DNA of 64,000 nucleotides, from contig CAWEVH010000002.1 of NCBI GenBank assembly GCA_963812415.1, positions 124,001-188,000 on the forward strand. Reading direction: 5' to 3'. The translations under genes and the position numbers were made by a program. The stretch comes from JACVRW01 sp963812415. GTDB taxonomy: Bacteria; Actinomycetota; Thermoleophilia; Solirubrobacterales; Thermoleophilaceae. A model generated the notes under the pieces. It had not been told where the DNA came from. It ran no database searches and saw nothing but the letters and a program-made list of their open reading frames with translations. Positions 11,791-22,773 of this stretch are shown here, piece by piece. Each line of letters starts with the position of its first letter. Position 1 is the stretch's first letter.

Positions 11791-12221
11791 TACGGCGTCA
11801 GCTTCTCCTTGACCGCGGCCGAGACGCGCTTGCCCTCCGCCCGCCCCTTGACCCTTGGCATCACGAGCGCCATCACCTTGCCGAGCTCCTGCGGTGAGGT
11901 GGCGCCGGACTCGGCGACGGCGTCGCCGACGATCGCTGCGAGCTCCTCGTCCGACACCTGCTCGGGCATGTAGGAGGAGATGATCTCGGCCTCGCGCTCC
12001 TCGGCCTCGGCGAGCTCGGTCCGACCGCCGTCGCGGTAGGCCTCGGCCGCCTCCAGCCGGCGCTTGCGCTCGCGCTGGAGCACGGCGAGGTCGTCGCCCG
12101 CGGCGTCCTTCTCGGCCTTCTGCAGCTCGTTCACGATCAGGCGCAGCGCGTGCACGCGCTCGCGCTCGCCCGCCTTCATCGCGTCCTTCACGTCATGCTG
12201 CACTCGCTCGAGTACCGACAT
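11790..12221 (-). CDS. yqeY: GatB/YqeY domain protein
   Basis: This 143-residue protein is full length for the stand-alone YqeY family, related to the C-terminal tRNA-binding tail of GatB. Marks are the ARKAGERERVHALRLIVNELQ-like helix, EEREAEIISSYMPEQVSDEEL and the C-terminal KGRAEGKRVSAAVKEKL. It heads the phoH-ybeY-era operon. No Shine-Dalgarno is present; a TACACT hexamer ends 7 nt before the ATG, suggesting a leaderless mRNA. The biochemical role is not established. Confidence 0.93.
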
Positions 12222-12228
12222 GAGGTCA

Positions 12229-12234
12229 AGTGTA
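12229..12234 (-). promoter_or_regulatory. -10 element of yqeY (leaderless)
   Basis: Minus-strand TACACT, 7 nt before the yqeY ATG, with no Shine-Dalgarno between. The intergenic gap to the divergent HAD gene is only about 26 bp, so the rest of this promoter lies inside the HAD coding region. Confidence 0.6.
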
Positions 12235-12247
12235 GGAGGGCAGAGGG

Positions 12248-12913
12248 ATCGCGACCCGGGTAGCCACCTTCGACTGCTACGGCACGCTCATCGACTGGGA
12301 CGGCGGCGCGGCCGGCTTCCTGTACGAGCTCGCTCGCCGCCACGAGCGCCACCCGCCTTCCGCCCGAGAGCTGCGGGAGCGCTGGGAGGCGCTCCAGTTC
12401 GAGCGCCTCCTGGGTCCCTACCGCGGCTACCGCGAGGTGCTCGCGGACAGCCTGTCGGAGTTGGCCGGGGAGCTCGGTTACCGCTGGAACGAGGGAGACG
12501 GCGAGGCGCTTGCGCGGGCGATGGAGAGCTGGCAGCCCTTCCCCGACACCGTGCCGGCCCTGCGCGCCGCCCGCGAGGCGGGCCTGCGGCTGTGGATCAT
12601 CTCGAACACCGACCGCGCGATCATCGAGCACTCGCTGCGCCACCTCGAGGTCGAGTTCGACGGGGCGACCGTGGCCGAGGACTGCCGTGCCTACAAGCCC
12701 TCGCGGACCCCCTTCGAGCATGCGCTGCGGGACATCGACGCGGAGGCCGATGAGATCCTCCACGTGGCGTTCGGCTTCAAGTACGACATCGCGCCGGCGC
12801 AGGAGGTGGGCCTGCGCACCGTCTGGGTCAACCGCTACCGAGAGCCCGCGCCGGGACCGGCCCGGCCGGACCACGAATGGAGCGACCTCTGGCCGCTGGC
12901 GGGGATGGCCTAG
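12248..12913 (+). CDS. HAD-superfamily hydrolase, haloacid dehalogenase type II-like
   Basis: The 221-residue product has the HAD nucleophile motif FDCYGTLID with Asp9, motif II in WIISNTD, motif III Lys in AYKPSRTPF, and an acidic end GFKYDIAPA. The cap insert WEALQFERLL resembles (S)-2-haloacid dehalogenase and phosphoglycolate phosphatase-like enzymes. The nucleophile requires translation to begin by about 12250, but the only codon in the right place is ATC (8 nt after AGGAGG); homologues have ATG there. The next in-frame GTG (12437) would delete the active site. The 3' end overlaps the convergent cyclase gene by 4 bp. The substrate is unknown. Confidence 0.85.
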   Translation: MATRVATFDCYGTLIDWDGGAAGFLYELARRHERHPPSARELRERWEALQFERLLGPYRGYREVLADSLSELAGELGYRWNEGDGEALARAMESWQPFPDTVPALRAAREAGLRLWIISNTDRAIIEHSLRHLEVEFDGATVAEDCRAYKPSRTPFEHALRDIDAEADEILHVAFGFKYDIAPAQEVGLRTVWVNRYREPAPGPARPDHEWSDLWPLAGMA

Positions 12914-13671
12914 TCGGGCACTATCGCGACCACGCGCGCCGGCGCGGCGCTGCCCCCCTCGATCCTGAGCGGGAAGCAGGCCACCTGGAAGCCGGTGGCG
13001 GGCAGGGCGCCGAGGTTCACGAGCCGCTCGATCTGCGCGTACGGGATGTCGGCCTGGTGCGCCGCCCAGAACACGCCCGGCTCGTCGAGCTCGAGCGCGT
13101 GGCTCGCCTGGACGTGCAGCGGCGCGTCCCAGCCCCAGGCGTCGATCCCCATCACGCGGACCCCGCGCTCGTAGAGCCAGAGGGTCGCCTCGGCCGTGAC
13201 GCCCGGCCCGAGCGCGATGTAGCCGGGCTCGTCGATGAAGGCGTCGCGGCCCGTTCTCACCAGCACGATGTCGCGCTCGCCCAGCTCGTGGCCCACCCGC
13301 TCGAGCTCCGCCTCGACCTCGGACACCGTGACCGGGTCGCCGTCCGCCTTGGCGGTCAGGTCGAGCACCACGCCGGGACCGAGGAACCAGTCGAGCGGCA
13401 GCTCGTCGATCGTCTGGGCGCGCTCGCCCTGGATCCGCGAGTTGTAATGCCAGGGCGCGTCGACGTGGGTCGAGTTGTGGGTGCCGAAGCGGGTGAACGT
13501 CTCGACCGCCCAGCCCTCGCCGTCGCGCAGCAGGCGTGGCGGCACTCCGAGGAGCCCCTCGATCTGCGCGGCGCCGGCGGCGTGGTCGGCGTACTCGATG
13601 TCGGTTCGCAGCGCGTCCGGGGTCTCCGGCGGGCTCGGGGAGATCGGCGCGGAGAGGTCGACGAGTCGCAT
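12910..13671 (-). CDS. Cyclase-family metal hydrolase (kynurenine formamidase-like)
   Basis: The 253-residue protein belongs to the Cyclase (PF04199) family. It has the metal motif in GTHNSTHVDAPWHY (HxGTHxDxPxH type) and a later GIDAWGWDAP. Members hydrolyse amides or esters such as N-formylkynurenine, or cyclise polyketides; nothing nearby fixes the substrate. ATG at 13671 (MRLVDLSAPISP) matches the usual N-terminus; a GTG six codons upstream is possible. Confidence 0.85.
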   Translation of the reverse strand: MRLVDLSAPISPSPPETPDALRTDIEYADHAAGAAQIEGLLGVPPRLLRDGEGWAVETFTRFGTHNSTHVDAPWHYNSRIQGERAQTIDELPLDWFLGPGVVLDLTAKADGDPVTVSEVEAELERVGHELGERDIVLVRTGRDAFIDEPGYIALGPGVTAEATLWLYERGVRVMGIDAWGWDAPLHVQASHALELDEPGVFWAAHQADIPYAQIERLVNLGALPATGFQVACFPLRIEGGSAAPARVVAIVPD

Positions 13672-13752
13672 GCGCGCACCGTAACCCACCCCCGCGTGGA
13701 CGGATGTTCTACGCAGCGGCCATCGCGCCCGGTCGATACTCAGACGGATCGC

Positions 13753-14640
13753 TCAGGCATGGCGTCCGCCATCGTGTCCTAGCAGCGGGGGCAAACGTCT
13801 AGGACCGGTCAGCAGGCAGGCGCTCCAGCCCTGAGAACGGAGACGGCGGCGTTCGCGCATCGGTGCGAACGCCGCCGCCACCTCCTCCTCCTCACCCCCG
13901 AGCAGCCCCGAGGCGATCAACGTCTCGGGCTGCTCGGGAACCAGCTCGGCCACGCGCAGGAGCAGCGGGCGCACGAGGTTGGCGGTCACGGTGGGCGCGG
14001 TCGGCGCGGCGCGCTCGCGCAGGTCGAGCCGCTCGACGCGCCGCAGCTCGACGCCGTTGGCGCGCGCGTTCTCGAGCGTCGCCTCGATCGCCGCGGGGTC
14101 GTGGTCGTAGGCGTCCACGGGGGCGTAACCCAACTTGGCCGCCGCGATGGCGAGCACGCCCGACCCGCAGCCCAGGTCGACTAACCCTCCGCGCGCACTC
14201 GGCCGAGCCGAGTGCTTGCGGCCAGGCGCGCCTCTTCCCGGAAGCTCGAGCAGCAGCTCGAGGCTCATGCGGGTGGTCGGATGGGCGCCGGTGCCGAACG
14301 CCTGGCCGGGGTCGATCACGAGGTCGAGCGCGTCCTCGCGCGGCGGCGCCCAGGGCGGGCGCACCCATACGCGGCCGCCGACCAGCACCGGCTCGTGGAA
14401 GGCGCGCCAGCGCTCCGCCCAGTCGTCGGCCACCGTCTGGCCGCGAACGCGGACGCGGACGCCGCCCACGAGCGCGTCGCCCTCCGCGAGCGCCGGCAGC
14501 TCTCCCGGCGCTCCGTAGAGCGCGAACTCGACGAAGCCCTCGCCGTCCACCTGCTCGAGACCGGCCGGAGCGAGCTCGAGGAGCTCCGCGAGCACGGGCT
14601 CGGCGTGCTCGGCCGGCGCCCGGATCGCGAGCCGGATCAG
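13753..14640 (-). CDS. prmA: Ribosomal protein L11 methyltransferase (probable CTG start)
   Basis: PrmA trimethylates ribosomal protein L11 using SAM. Seen are the N-terminal ferredoxin-like substrate domain, DPGQAFGTGAHPTTRMSLEL, the SAM loop LVDLGCGSGVLAI (about residues 153-165) and a TANLVRPLL motif in place of the usual NI/L-L catalytic loop. From CTG at 14640, overlapping the dnaJ stop (CTGA), the protein reads LIRLAIRAPAEHAEPVLAEL, the expected beginning; a GTG at 14595 would lose 15 conserved residues. The hrcA-dnaJ-prmA order is common in Gram-positives. Confidence 0.9.
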   Translation of the reverse strand: MIRLAIRAPAEHAEPVLAELLELAPAGLEQVDGEGFVEFALYGAPGELPALAEGDALVGGVRVRVRGQTVADDWAERWRAFHEPVLVGGRVWVRPPWAPPREDALDLVIDPGQAFGTGAHPTTRMSLELLLELPGRGAPGRKHSARPSARGGLVDLGCGSGVLAIAAAKLGYAPVDAYDHDPAAIEATLENARANGVELRRVERLDLRERAAPTAPTVTANLVRPLLLRVAELVPEQPETLIASGLLGGEEEEVAAAFAPMRERRRLRSQGWSACLLTGPRRLPPLLGHDGGRHA

Positions 14641-15765
14641 CGCAGTGCCCGCCTGACCTTCGACAGCAGCGACTCGTGCTGCGGCTCGTGGAGGTTGTCC
14701 TCCGTGAGCGACTCGCGCAGCTCGCCGAGCAGCTCGCGCTGGCGCTCGCTGAGGTTGCGCGGGATCACCACGTTCAGCACCACCTGCTGATCGCCGCGCC
14801 GGCCGCGCCCGAGCGTCGGCATCCCGCGCCCCTTGAGCGTGACCACGGTGCCGGGCTGCGTGCCGGCCGGGACCTCGACCTCCTCCTCGCCGTCGAGCGT
14901 CGGGACCGTCACGCGGGAGCCGAGCGCCGCCGCCGGCGCCGGCACGTCGACCACGGTCACGAGGTCGCTGCCGTCACGCAGGAAGCGCTCGTCCTCGGTC
15001 ACTCGGACGAGCACGTACAGGTCGCCCGGCGGCCCGCCCCGCTCTCCGGCGTGGCCGCGGCCGCTGAGGCGGATGCGCTGCTCGTCGGCGATGCCGGCCG
15101 GAACGTCCACGCCGAGGGTCTTGCGCACCGCTCGCCGGCCGCGCCCGCCGCACTCGGCACAGGGCTCGCGCGGGACCTTGCCCTCGCCGCCGCAGACGTC
15201 GCAGGCCTGCTCGCGCACGAGCTGGCCGAACGCCGTGCGCGTCACCGCCCGCAACCGCCCCACCCCGCCGCAGCGCTCGCAGGCGTCGATCGGCGTGCCC
15301 GGCTCGGCGCCGTTGCCGTGGCAGCGCTCGCAGGTGTCGACGAGCTCGTAGGACACGTCGACCCTGCTCCCGCTCGGCGGCCTGCTCGAGCGAGACCTCG
15401 ACCTCGACGGCCACGTCGCCGCCCTGGACGCGACCCGCGCCGGCTCCGCCGAACGCGCCTCCGAACGGATCGCCTCCGAAGAACGCGTCGAAGATGTCCG
15501 CGAACGAGCCGAAGCCGTGTGCCTGCGAGGCGAAGCCGCGCGAGTCGAGGCCCTCGAAGCCGAAGCGGTCGTAGATCGCGCGGCGCTCGGGGTCGGAGAG
15601 GATCTCGTAGGCCTCGGCCGCCTCCTTGAACTTCTCCTCGGCCCCCGGGTCGTGGCTGTTGACGTCCGGGTGGAGCTCCCGGGCCAGCCGCCGGAAGGCT
15701 CTCTTGATGTCGCGGTCCTCGGCGTCGGGCGCGACGCCGATCACCTCGTAGGGGTCACGCCTCAC
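14637..15765 (-). CDS. dnaJ: Chaperone DnaJ (frameshifted as sequenced)
   Basis: The J-domain has HPD at residues 32-34 and a full helix II-III. A Gly/Phe-rich linker (GFGSFADIFDAFFGGDPFGG) follows. The zinc-finger part, with four CxxCxGxG repeats (CERCHGNG, CERCGGVG, CDVCGGEG, CAECGGRG), and the client-binding C-terminus are in another frame; the switch is near 15360-15372. One extra C in GGTCGACGTG would explain it. DnaJ delivers clients to DnaK; dnaK and grpE are not in the window. The ATG overlaps the hrcA stop. Confidence 0.92.
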
Positions 15766-16838
15766 TCGTCATATACCTCGGCCACGAACCTGGACAGCTC
15801 GCGCGCCGCCTGGCGCACAGCGATGATCGCGTTCGGGTAGTCCATCCGCAGCGGGCCGATCACCGACACCGCGCCGAGGTTGCGCCGGGCCAGCCCGTAA
15901 TTGGCGGCCACCAGCGAGAGCGAGCGCAGCTCCGGGGTGGGGTTCTCGCTGCCGATGCGCAGGTACACGCTCGGCTCGGTGAGCGACTGGCGCAGCACCT
16001 CGAGCAGCGCCCGGCGCTGCTCGAGCACCTCCATGATCGTGCCGATCTGCGACAGCTCCTGGAAGCGATGCTCGGACAGCAGGCGACCCGCCCCTTCGAC
16101 GAAGAGCGTGTTCTCGGCGGTCCCCTCGAGCTCCGTGAATGCGGGCGCGAGCGTGGCCAGGAAGGCCCGCTCGCGGGGCGCAAGCTCGCGGTCCACGAGA
16201 CGTGACTGCAGCACGCGCGAGCCCACGTCGAGGTCGCCGAGCGCCTCGTTCAGGTAGCTGCCCGCCCAGTCGACGATGCCGGGGTCGACCGGCTCGTCGT
16301 AGGAGATCACCCGCTTGGACACGCCTCCGGTGGAGGTGATCACCACCACCATCGCCACCTGCGGCTGGAGCAGCAGCACCTCGACCCGGCGGATCGTGGC
16401 CGTCTCGATCGGCGGGGCGGTGACGAGGGCCAGCAGGTTCGTCATCTGCGACAGCTGCTCGGAGGTCGCTCGCATCGCCTCGTCCACCTCGCGGCGCATC
16501 GTGGACAGCTCGAGCTTCTTGCGCGGGACCGGCAGGCGGCCTGCGTCGATGATCTCGTCGACATAGGTGCGGTAGCCGCGGTCCGTAGGCACGCGGCCCG
16601 CGGAGGTGTGCGGATGCTCGAGCATCCCCGCCTCCTCGAGGTGGGCGAGCTCGGCGCGCACGGTGGACGGTCCCCAGGGCACGTCGTCTAGCTCGGCGAG
16701 CCACTTCGAGCCGACCGGCTGGTCCAGCTGGACATGCGCCTCGACCAGCTTGCGCAGGATGAAGCTCTGTCGCGGCGAGATGTCCACGCCGTCGAGGTTA
16801 AAGGGGTCCCGATCGCGAGCGTTACGTTTGCCGCGCAT
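15762..16838 (-). CDS. hrcA: Heat-inducible transcription repressor HrcA
   Basis: The 358-residue repressor has the N-terminal winged helix (SPRQSFILRKLVEAHVQLDQ, then WGPSTVRAELAHLEEAGML and HPHTSAGRVPTDRGYRTYV) and the GAF-like C-terminal domain ending MDYPNAIIAVRQAARELS. It normally represses hrcA-dnaJ/grpE/groE by binding CIRCE (TTAGCACTC-N9-GAGTGCTAA). I do not see CIRCE upstream of this gene. The adjoining dnaJ fits the usual operon. Confidence 0.95.
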   Translation of the reverse strand: MRGKRNARDRDPFNLDGVDISPRQSFILRKLVEAHVQLDQPVGSKWLAELDDVPWGPSTVRAELAHLEEAGMLEHPHTSAGRVPTDRGYRTYVDEIIDAGRLPVPRKKLELSTMRREVDEAMRATSEQLSQMTNLLALVTAPPIETATIRRVEVLLLQPQVAMVVVITSTGGVSKRVISYDEPVDPGIVDWAGSYLNEALGDLDVGSRVLQSRLVDRELAPRERAFLATLAPAFTELEGTAENTLFVEGAGRLLSEHRFQELSQIGTIMEVLEQRRALLEVLRQSLTEPSVYLRIGSENPTPELRSLSLVAANYGLARRNLGAVSVIGPLRMDYPNAIIAVRQAARELSRFVAEVYDE

Positions 16839-16951
16839 ATCGCGGTCAACGTAGACCTCGCGAGCCGAGGAAGCTCGTGCCGACGCGAGGCGTGCCCGTC
16901 ACCCTTACCGCCGTCGATTTAGGACGGCGAGCCAGCGCCCGGCCGTCTGCG

Positions 16952-17326
16952 CTACCAGCTGAGCCTGAGCTCGGCCTCGCCGCGGCGGATGATGCGGTTG
17001 TCGCCCTGCGCGGCCTCCGCCTTCACGAGCACCACGCCGTCGCTCTCCTCCGCGACCTCGCCGGTCACGGCGATCTCCTGCTCGGGGAAGCCCAGCCCGC
17101 GGAACTGGACCGACAGGCGCCGGAGGCTGCGCGGGTCGCCGCCCGCGGCGCTGGTGCACGCCCGCGCGACCTGGGCCATCGAGTAGAGCCCGTGCAGGAT
17201 GTTCTGCGGCAGCCCGACGGACTTCGCGAAGTCGACGTCGATGTGGATTGGGTTGAAGTCACCCGACGCGCCCGCATAGCGGTGAGGGAGGTACTTGTCG
17301 GGCGTGACCTTCAGGTCGATGTTCAC
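16952..17326 (-). CDS. MaoC-like (R)-hydratase, HadB-type
   Basis: A 124-residue hot-dog protein with the hydratase 2 motif: YAGASGDFNPIHIDVDFAKSVG contains the catalytic Asp and His of (R)-specific enoyl hydratases, and ILHGLYSMAQVARA follows. It overlaps the upstream partner by 4 nt. Paired MaoC proteins of this kind (HadA/HadB in mycobacteria) form heterodimeric 3-hydroxyacyl-ACP dehydratases in FAS-II; that role is inferred from the arrangement. Confidence 0.88.
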   Translation of the reverse strand: MNIDLKVTPDKYLPHRYAGASGDFNPIHIDVDFAKSVGLPQNILHGLYSMAQVARACTSAAGGDPRSLRRLSVQFRGLGFPEQEIAVTGEVAEESDGVVLVKAEAAQGDNRIIRRGEAELRLSW

Positions 17327-17766
17327 GAGCCACCCCTCACGATGTTGGTCCAGGTGCCGCGCACGACCTCATCCCCGTCCTGGTTGCGCGAGACCGACTC
17401 GAACACGTAGAAGCCCATTCCGCCCTTCTCGGAGATGTCCTTGACGGTGGTCTCGGTGCTGATCACGTCGCCCGCGCAGACCGGCTCGCCCCACACGAAC
17501 TCCTGACCGCCGTGGACCATCATCGCGAAGTCGATGCCCACCTCCGGGTCGAAGATGCCGGGGCCGACCGACCCCGACGAGTACACGACCGCGAACATCG
17601 GCGGCGCCGCCACGTCGCGGAAGCCCGCTTCGCGGGCCCTCTCGCGATCGAAGTACACGGGGTTGTCCTCGCCGACCGCACGCGCGTACTCGGCGATCTT
17701 CTCCTTGCCCACCTCGTACTCGAAGGGCGGGTAGGTCTTCCCGATTGCGGCGTCGTTGACCGGCAC
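17323..17766 (-). CDS. MaoC-like dehydratase N-terminal domain protein, HadA-type
   Basis: The 147-residue protein resembles FAS1-like dehydratases (MaoC_dehydrat_N): GKTYPPFEYEVGKEKIAEYARAVGEDNPVY at the start, HGGQEFVWGEPVCAGD in the middle. It lacks the D-x4-H pair seen in its downstream neighbour, as is usual for the HadA-like stabilising partner. The start is GTG. It probably forms a dimer with the next gene product. Confidence 0.85.
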   Translation of the reverse strand: MPVNDAAIGKTYPPFEYEVGKEKIAEYARAVGEDNPVYFDRERAREAGFRDVAAPPMFAVVYSSGSVGPGIFDPEVGIDFAMMVHGGQEFVWGEPVCAGDVISTETTVKDISEKGGMGFYVFESVSRNQDGDEVVRGTWTNIVRGGS

Positions 17767-17786
17767 GGCCCCGCAGGGTATGGGAT

Positions 17787-17830
17787 CCGGGGGCTCACGC
17801 CCCCGGGCCCCCCGTGGCGCCCGGCCGGCC
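17787..17830. repeat. GC-rich intergenic repeat, copy 2
   Basis: Second copy of the block found at 5631 and (inverted) 43851: GGGGGCTCACGCCCCCGG followed by CCCCCGTGGCGCCCGGC. It lies between the sigma factor stop and the HadA-type start. The first half can fold into a small hairpin. Confidence 0.6.
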
Positions 17831-17844
17831 GAGCAGCTTCGCGT

Positions 17845-18708
17845 CTACGCGGCTTCGCGCAGCGCCTGCGCCTCGGAGAGCGTCGCGAGCTTGCGCAGCG
17901 CGGCCTCCTCGATCTGGCGGGTGCGCTCGCGCGTGAGCTGGAAGAGCTTGGCCACCTTGTCGAGCGTCTGGGCCGGCTCGCCATTCAGGCCGTAGCGCAG
18001 CTCGAGGATCCGCTTGTCGCGGTAGGGCAGGTTGTCGAGCACGCTGTAGAGGCGCTCGTCGCGCATCCGCTCGACGGCCTCGTCGAACGGCGAGGCCGTG
18101 GCCTCGTCGGGGATCAGGTCGCCGAACAGCGCGGCGTCGCCGTCGTCGCCCACCGGCTTGTCGAGCGAGACGAGCTGCTGGGCTGCGCGCATGATCACGT
18201 CGGCCTCGACCGGGTCGACCCCGGCGAGCTCGGCGATCTCCTCGACCGTCGCGTCGCGGGCGCCGTTCGCCTCGAGCTTGCGCTGGGCGCCGTCCAGCTT
18301 CTTCAGCACGTTGTCGATGTGGATCGGGATCCGGATCGTGCGCGCCTTGTCGGCGATGGCGCGCGAGATCGCCTGGCGGATCCACCAGGTCGCGTAGGTG
18401 GAGAACTTGAAGCCCTTGCGGTGGTCGAACTTCTCGACCGCGCGCACCAGGCCGATCGTCCCCTCCTGGATCAGGTCGAGGAACGGGAGCCCCTGGTTGC
18501 GGTAGCGCTTGGCGATCGAGACCACGAGCCGGAGGTTCGCCCGCGTCATGTGATCCTTCGCCTCGAGGTCGCCCCGCTCGATCCGCTTGGCGAGCTGGAT
18601 CTCCTCGTCGGCGTTCAGCAGCGGTGTCTTGGCGATGCCGTCGAGGAACTGCTGCAGCGAGTCGAGCGTGGGATCGGGCGCGGGGGCGTGGAGGGTCTCA
18701 CTGGTCAC
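17845..18708 (-). CDS. RNA polymerase sigma factor, sigma-70 group 1/2 (HrdB/SigB-like)
   Basis: The 287-residue factor has regions 1.2 (LDSLQQFLDGIAKTPLLNADEE), 2 (NLRLVVSIAKRYRNQGLPFL, DLIQEGTIGLVRAVEKFD, then the -10-recognising FSTYATWWIRQAI), 3 and 4 (HTH LDKVAKLFQLTRERTRQIE). It lacks the acidic N-terminal extension of the largest principal sigmas, so it may be the principal factor in short form or a group 2 paralogue. The GTG start is preceded by TAGCTT at 6 nt with no Shine-Dalgarno. Confidence 0.95.
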   Translation of the reverse strand: MTSETLHAPAPDPTLDSLQQFLDGIAKTPLLNADEEIQLAKRIERGDLEAKDHMTRANLRLVVSIAKRYRNQGLPFLDLIQEGTIGLVRAVEKFDHRKGFKFSTYATWWIRQAISRAIADKARTIRIPIHIDNVLKKLDGAQRKLEANGARDATVEEIAELAGVDPVEADVIMRAAQQLVSLDKPVGDDGDAALFGDLIPDEATASPFDEAVERMRDERLYSVLDNLPYRDKRILELRYGLNGEPAQTLDKVAKLFQLTRERTRQIEEAALRKLATLSEAQALREAA

Positions 18709-18714
18709 GCGGCC

Positions 18715-18720
18715 AAGCTA
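18715..18720 (-). promoter_or_regulatory. -10 element of the sigma factor gene (leaderless)
   Basis: Minus-strand TAGCTT ending 6 nt before the GTG start, with no Shine-Dalgarno between. An 11-bp palindrome, GTCCTAAGGAC (18728-18738), lies just upstream and could be an operator; that is speculative. Confidence 0.5.
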
Positions 18721-18790
18721 CGGCCGCGTCCTAAGGACTCCCTAAATCTGCTGCAAGACGCATTTCACGCACGTTTCGCGGCGCAAACGG

Positions 18791-20608
<1,818 letters not shown>

Positions 20609-20659
20609 CGGCGCTCTGAGTATGCCGATGACGAGCCCGAGCGCCCGGGAGGCGCGCGT

Positions 20660-21101
20660 CTAGCGGGCGCCGGCGCGCCCGCAGCAGGTAGTCGACCTGC
20701 TCCTGCTTGCGCATGATCATGTGCTCGAGCCGGTGCTCCACGGCCTCCGAGGCCGCCTCCCGCCCGGTGGGCTCGATCGCGGCTTGGAGCGCCTCGAGCG
20801 TCTCGGACTCGCACTCGATCAGCTCGTCGAGCGCCTTGGCCGGGTCGGGCTCGAAGCCCATCGGCGCGACGTCGGTCGTCGGCTCGCCGCCCAGCGCGGA
20901 GATCTTCTCGACGAGCCGCGTGGCGTCCTCGAGCTCGGAGCCCGCGTGCTCGCGCATCTTCTCCGCGTGCGCCTGGTACTCGAGCCCGATCACGCTGCCT
21001 GCGACCAGCGAGTAGTTCAGCACCGAGCGGTGCTGGAGCCGCAGCGCGGCGTTCAGACAGGTGATCTGCTCCTCGACGTCCATGCTCTCTTCGGGTGGCA
21101 T
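20660..21101 (-). CDS. Ferritin-like domain protein (natural stop lost by frameshift)
   Basis: About 145 residues form a four-helix bundle like bacterioferritin: EEQITCLNAALRLQHRSVLNYSLVAG, HAEKMREHAGSELEDATRLVEKISALGGEPT, a third helix rich in Glu, and EHRLEHMIMRKQEQVDYLL. Metal ligands look incomplete (His replaces a Glu in helix A), so iron storage is uncertain. The frame as sequenced runs on for 350 codons opposite-phase through lepA, which is implausible. A TAG in the +1 frame at 20660 right after VDYLLRA is the likely true end. Confidence 0.7.
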
Positions 21102-21111
21102 GTCCGTTCCC

Positions 21112-22707
21112 TTACCCCGACGCGCGTCTGCGGCTAACGAGCAGCTCCCGAAACTCGCGCGCCTCGGGCACGCGCAGCGCCCAGACCGCGGCCACGTAGG
21201 CCGCGCCCCCGGCGGCGAGCGCGGCGCTCACGGCGAGCGCCTGCGCGACGAACGAGTCGCCGAGCGCCCGGTCCGCGCCGTACCAGACCGCGTAGGCGAC
21301 GGCGCCCAGCAGCGCCGCCGCGAGGAGCATCCGCACCACTGTGTCGAGGAGCCTGCCTCCCTCGATCCCGCCCAGCGCCCCGCGCAGGATCCAGCCCTGC
21401 GCCACGCACATGACGACGGTGCCCACCACGGTGGCCAGGACGATGCCGGCGATCTCGAACTCGTCGTAGAGCGCCAGCGCGAGCACGAGGTTCACGAGGA
21501 GGTTCACTCCCGCCAGCGCCGTGGTGGCCCAGGGCCGCTGCAGCGAGAAGAACGTTCGCGAGAAGAGCAGGCTCGCGCCCTGGAAGGGCAGGGACAGCGA
21601 CCACCAGAAGAGCGCCGTCGAGGTGAGGTCGGTGGCCTCGGGGCCGAACGCGCCCCGCTGGTAGATCAGCCTCGTGATGGGCTCGGCCAGCACGGCCATC
21701 AGCACCGCGCTCGGGATCAGGAGCAGGGCGATCTGGCGCACGCCGCCGGCCATCGTCCGGCGCATGTCGTCGTGGGCGCCGCGGGCGGCGAAGCGGGCCA
21801 GGGTCGGGAACAGGATCGTGGCGATGGAGATCGAGAACAGGCCCTGCGGCAGCTGGTAGATCCGGAAGGCCTTGTCGATCGCCGCCGGCGCCTCGTCCGA
21901 CACGAGCGTCGCGATCCCCACGTTCACCGCCAGGCTGAGGTTGATCAGGCCGAGCGCGATCGTGACCGGCAGCATCAGCGAGAGCACGCGCCAGACGCGC
22001 GCGTTGCGCCAGTCGATCGTGAACGTCAGCCGGCCGCCGCGTCCGCGCAGCCAGGGCAGCGGCAGCAGGAACTGGACCACCGTGCCGGCGAGGATCCCGA
22101 TCGCATAGGCGTAGATCTCGTCCTCCTCCGGGAACACCGGCACGAGGCCGACGAGCGCGAGGATGATCACGACGTTCCAAGCCACCGGCGCCAGCGCCGG
22201 CACCGCGAAGTGGTCGAACGAGTTGAGCATCCCCACCGTCAGGCCCGACAGCGCGAGCAGGCCGACGATCGGGAACATGATCTGAGCCAGGTTGACCGTG
22301 AGGCTCTCGAGCTGGGCGTCGAAGCCCGGCGTGAACAGGGCCATGATCGGCTCGGCCAGCAGGATGAACAGGGCGGTGACCGCGCCGAGCACCAGGCAGA
22401 TCAGGAAGAACAGCGTGGAGGCAACGCGGAACGCCTCGCGACGCTCGCCCTTCTCGAGCAGCTCCGTGAAGACCGGGACGAACGCGCCCTGGAGGGCCGA
22501 GTCGGCGAACAGCGCGCGCACGAGGTTCGGCACCTGGAAGGCGATCGTGAAGGCGGACATGGCGCCGGTGACGCCGAAGTAGCTCGCCGCGACCACCTCG
22601 CGCACGAGGCCGAGCACGCGCGACAGCCCGGTGGCGAACGAGAAGAACGCGGTGTTGCGCGCCAGCCGCCGCGCGTGCTCGCCGCGCTCGGGAGCCTCGG
22701 TGCTCAT
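21112..22707 (-). CDS. murJ: Lipid II flippase MurJ
   Basis: The 531-residue integral membrane protein belongs to the MurJ/MviN branch of the MOP superfamily with about 14 transmembrane helices. Typical segments are FFSFATGLSRVLGLVREVVAASYFG, FQVPNLVRALFADSALQGAFVPVF and the QIMFPIVG stretch. It flips the peptidoglycan precursor across the membrane. The mycobacterial-style C-terminal pseudokinase is absent. It is divergent from rpsT, as in many actinobacteria. Confidence 0.95.
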   Translation of the reverse strand: MSTEAPERGEHARRLARNTAFFSFATGLSRVLGLVREVVAASYFGVTGAMSAFTIAFQVPNLVRALFADSALQGAFVPVFTELLEKGERREAFRVASTLFFLICLVLGAVTALFILLAEPIMALFTPGFDAQLESLTVNLAQIMFPIVGLLALSGLTVGMLNSFDHFAVPALAPVAWNVVIILALVGLVPVFPEEDEIYAYAIGILAGTVVQFLLPLPWLRGRGGRLTFTIDWRNARVWRVLSLMLPVTIALGLINLSLAVNVGIATLVSDEAPAAIDKAFRIYQLPQGLFSISIATILFPTLARFAARGAHDDMRRTMAGGVRQIALLLIPSAVLMAVLAEPITRLIYQRGAFGPEATDLTSTALFWWSLSLPFQGASLLFSRTFFSLQRPWATTALAGVNLLVNLVLALALYDEFEIAGIVLATVVGTVVMCVAQGWILRGALGGIEGGRLLDTVVRMLLAAALLGAVAYAVWYGADRALGDSFVAQALAVSAALAAGGAAYVAAVWALRVPEAREFRELLVSRRRASG

Positions 22708-22721
22708 CGCTCGCCGCGCGC

Positions 22722-22727
22722 TACACT
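22722..22727 (+). promoter_or_regulatory. -10 element of rpsT
   Basis: TACACT about 46 nt before the rpsT ATG, inside the short divergent murJ-rpsT gap. Unlike other promoters here this predicts a leader of about 40 nt. No convincing -35 is visible. Confidence 0.45.
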
Positions 22728-22773
22728 TGGCCCCCGCCGCGCCGGAACAATCCTGCGCGGCACATGCTCGTCT

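Noticed and set aside
16839..16951. CIRCE operator upstream of hrcA
   Set aside because: No TTAGCACTC-N9-GAGTGCTAA or close variant is present; only an unrelated CCTCGCG/CGCGAGG repeat at 16856-16890.
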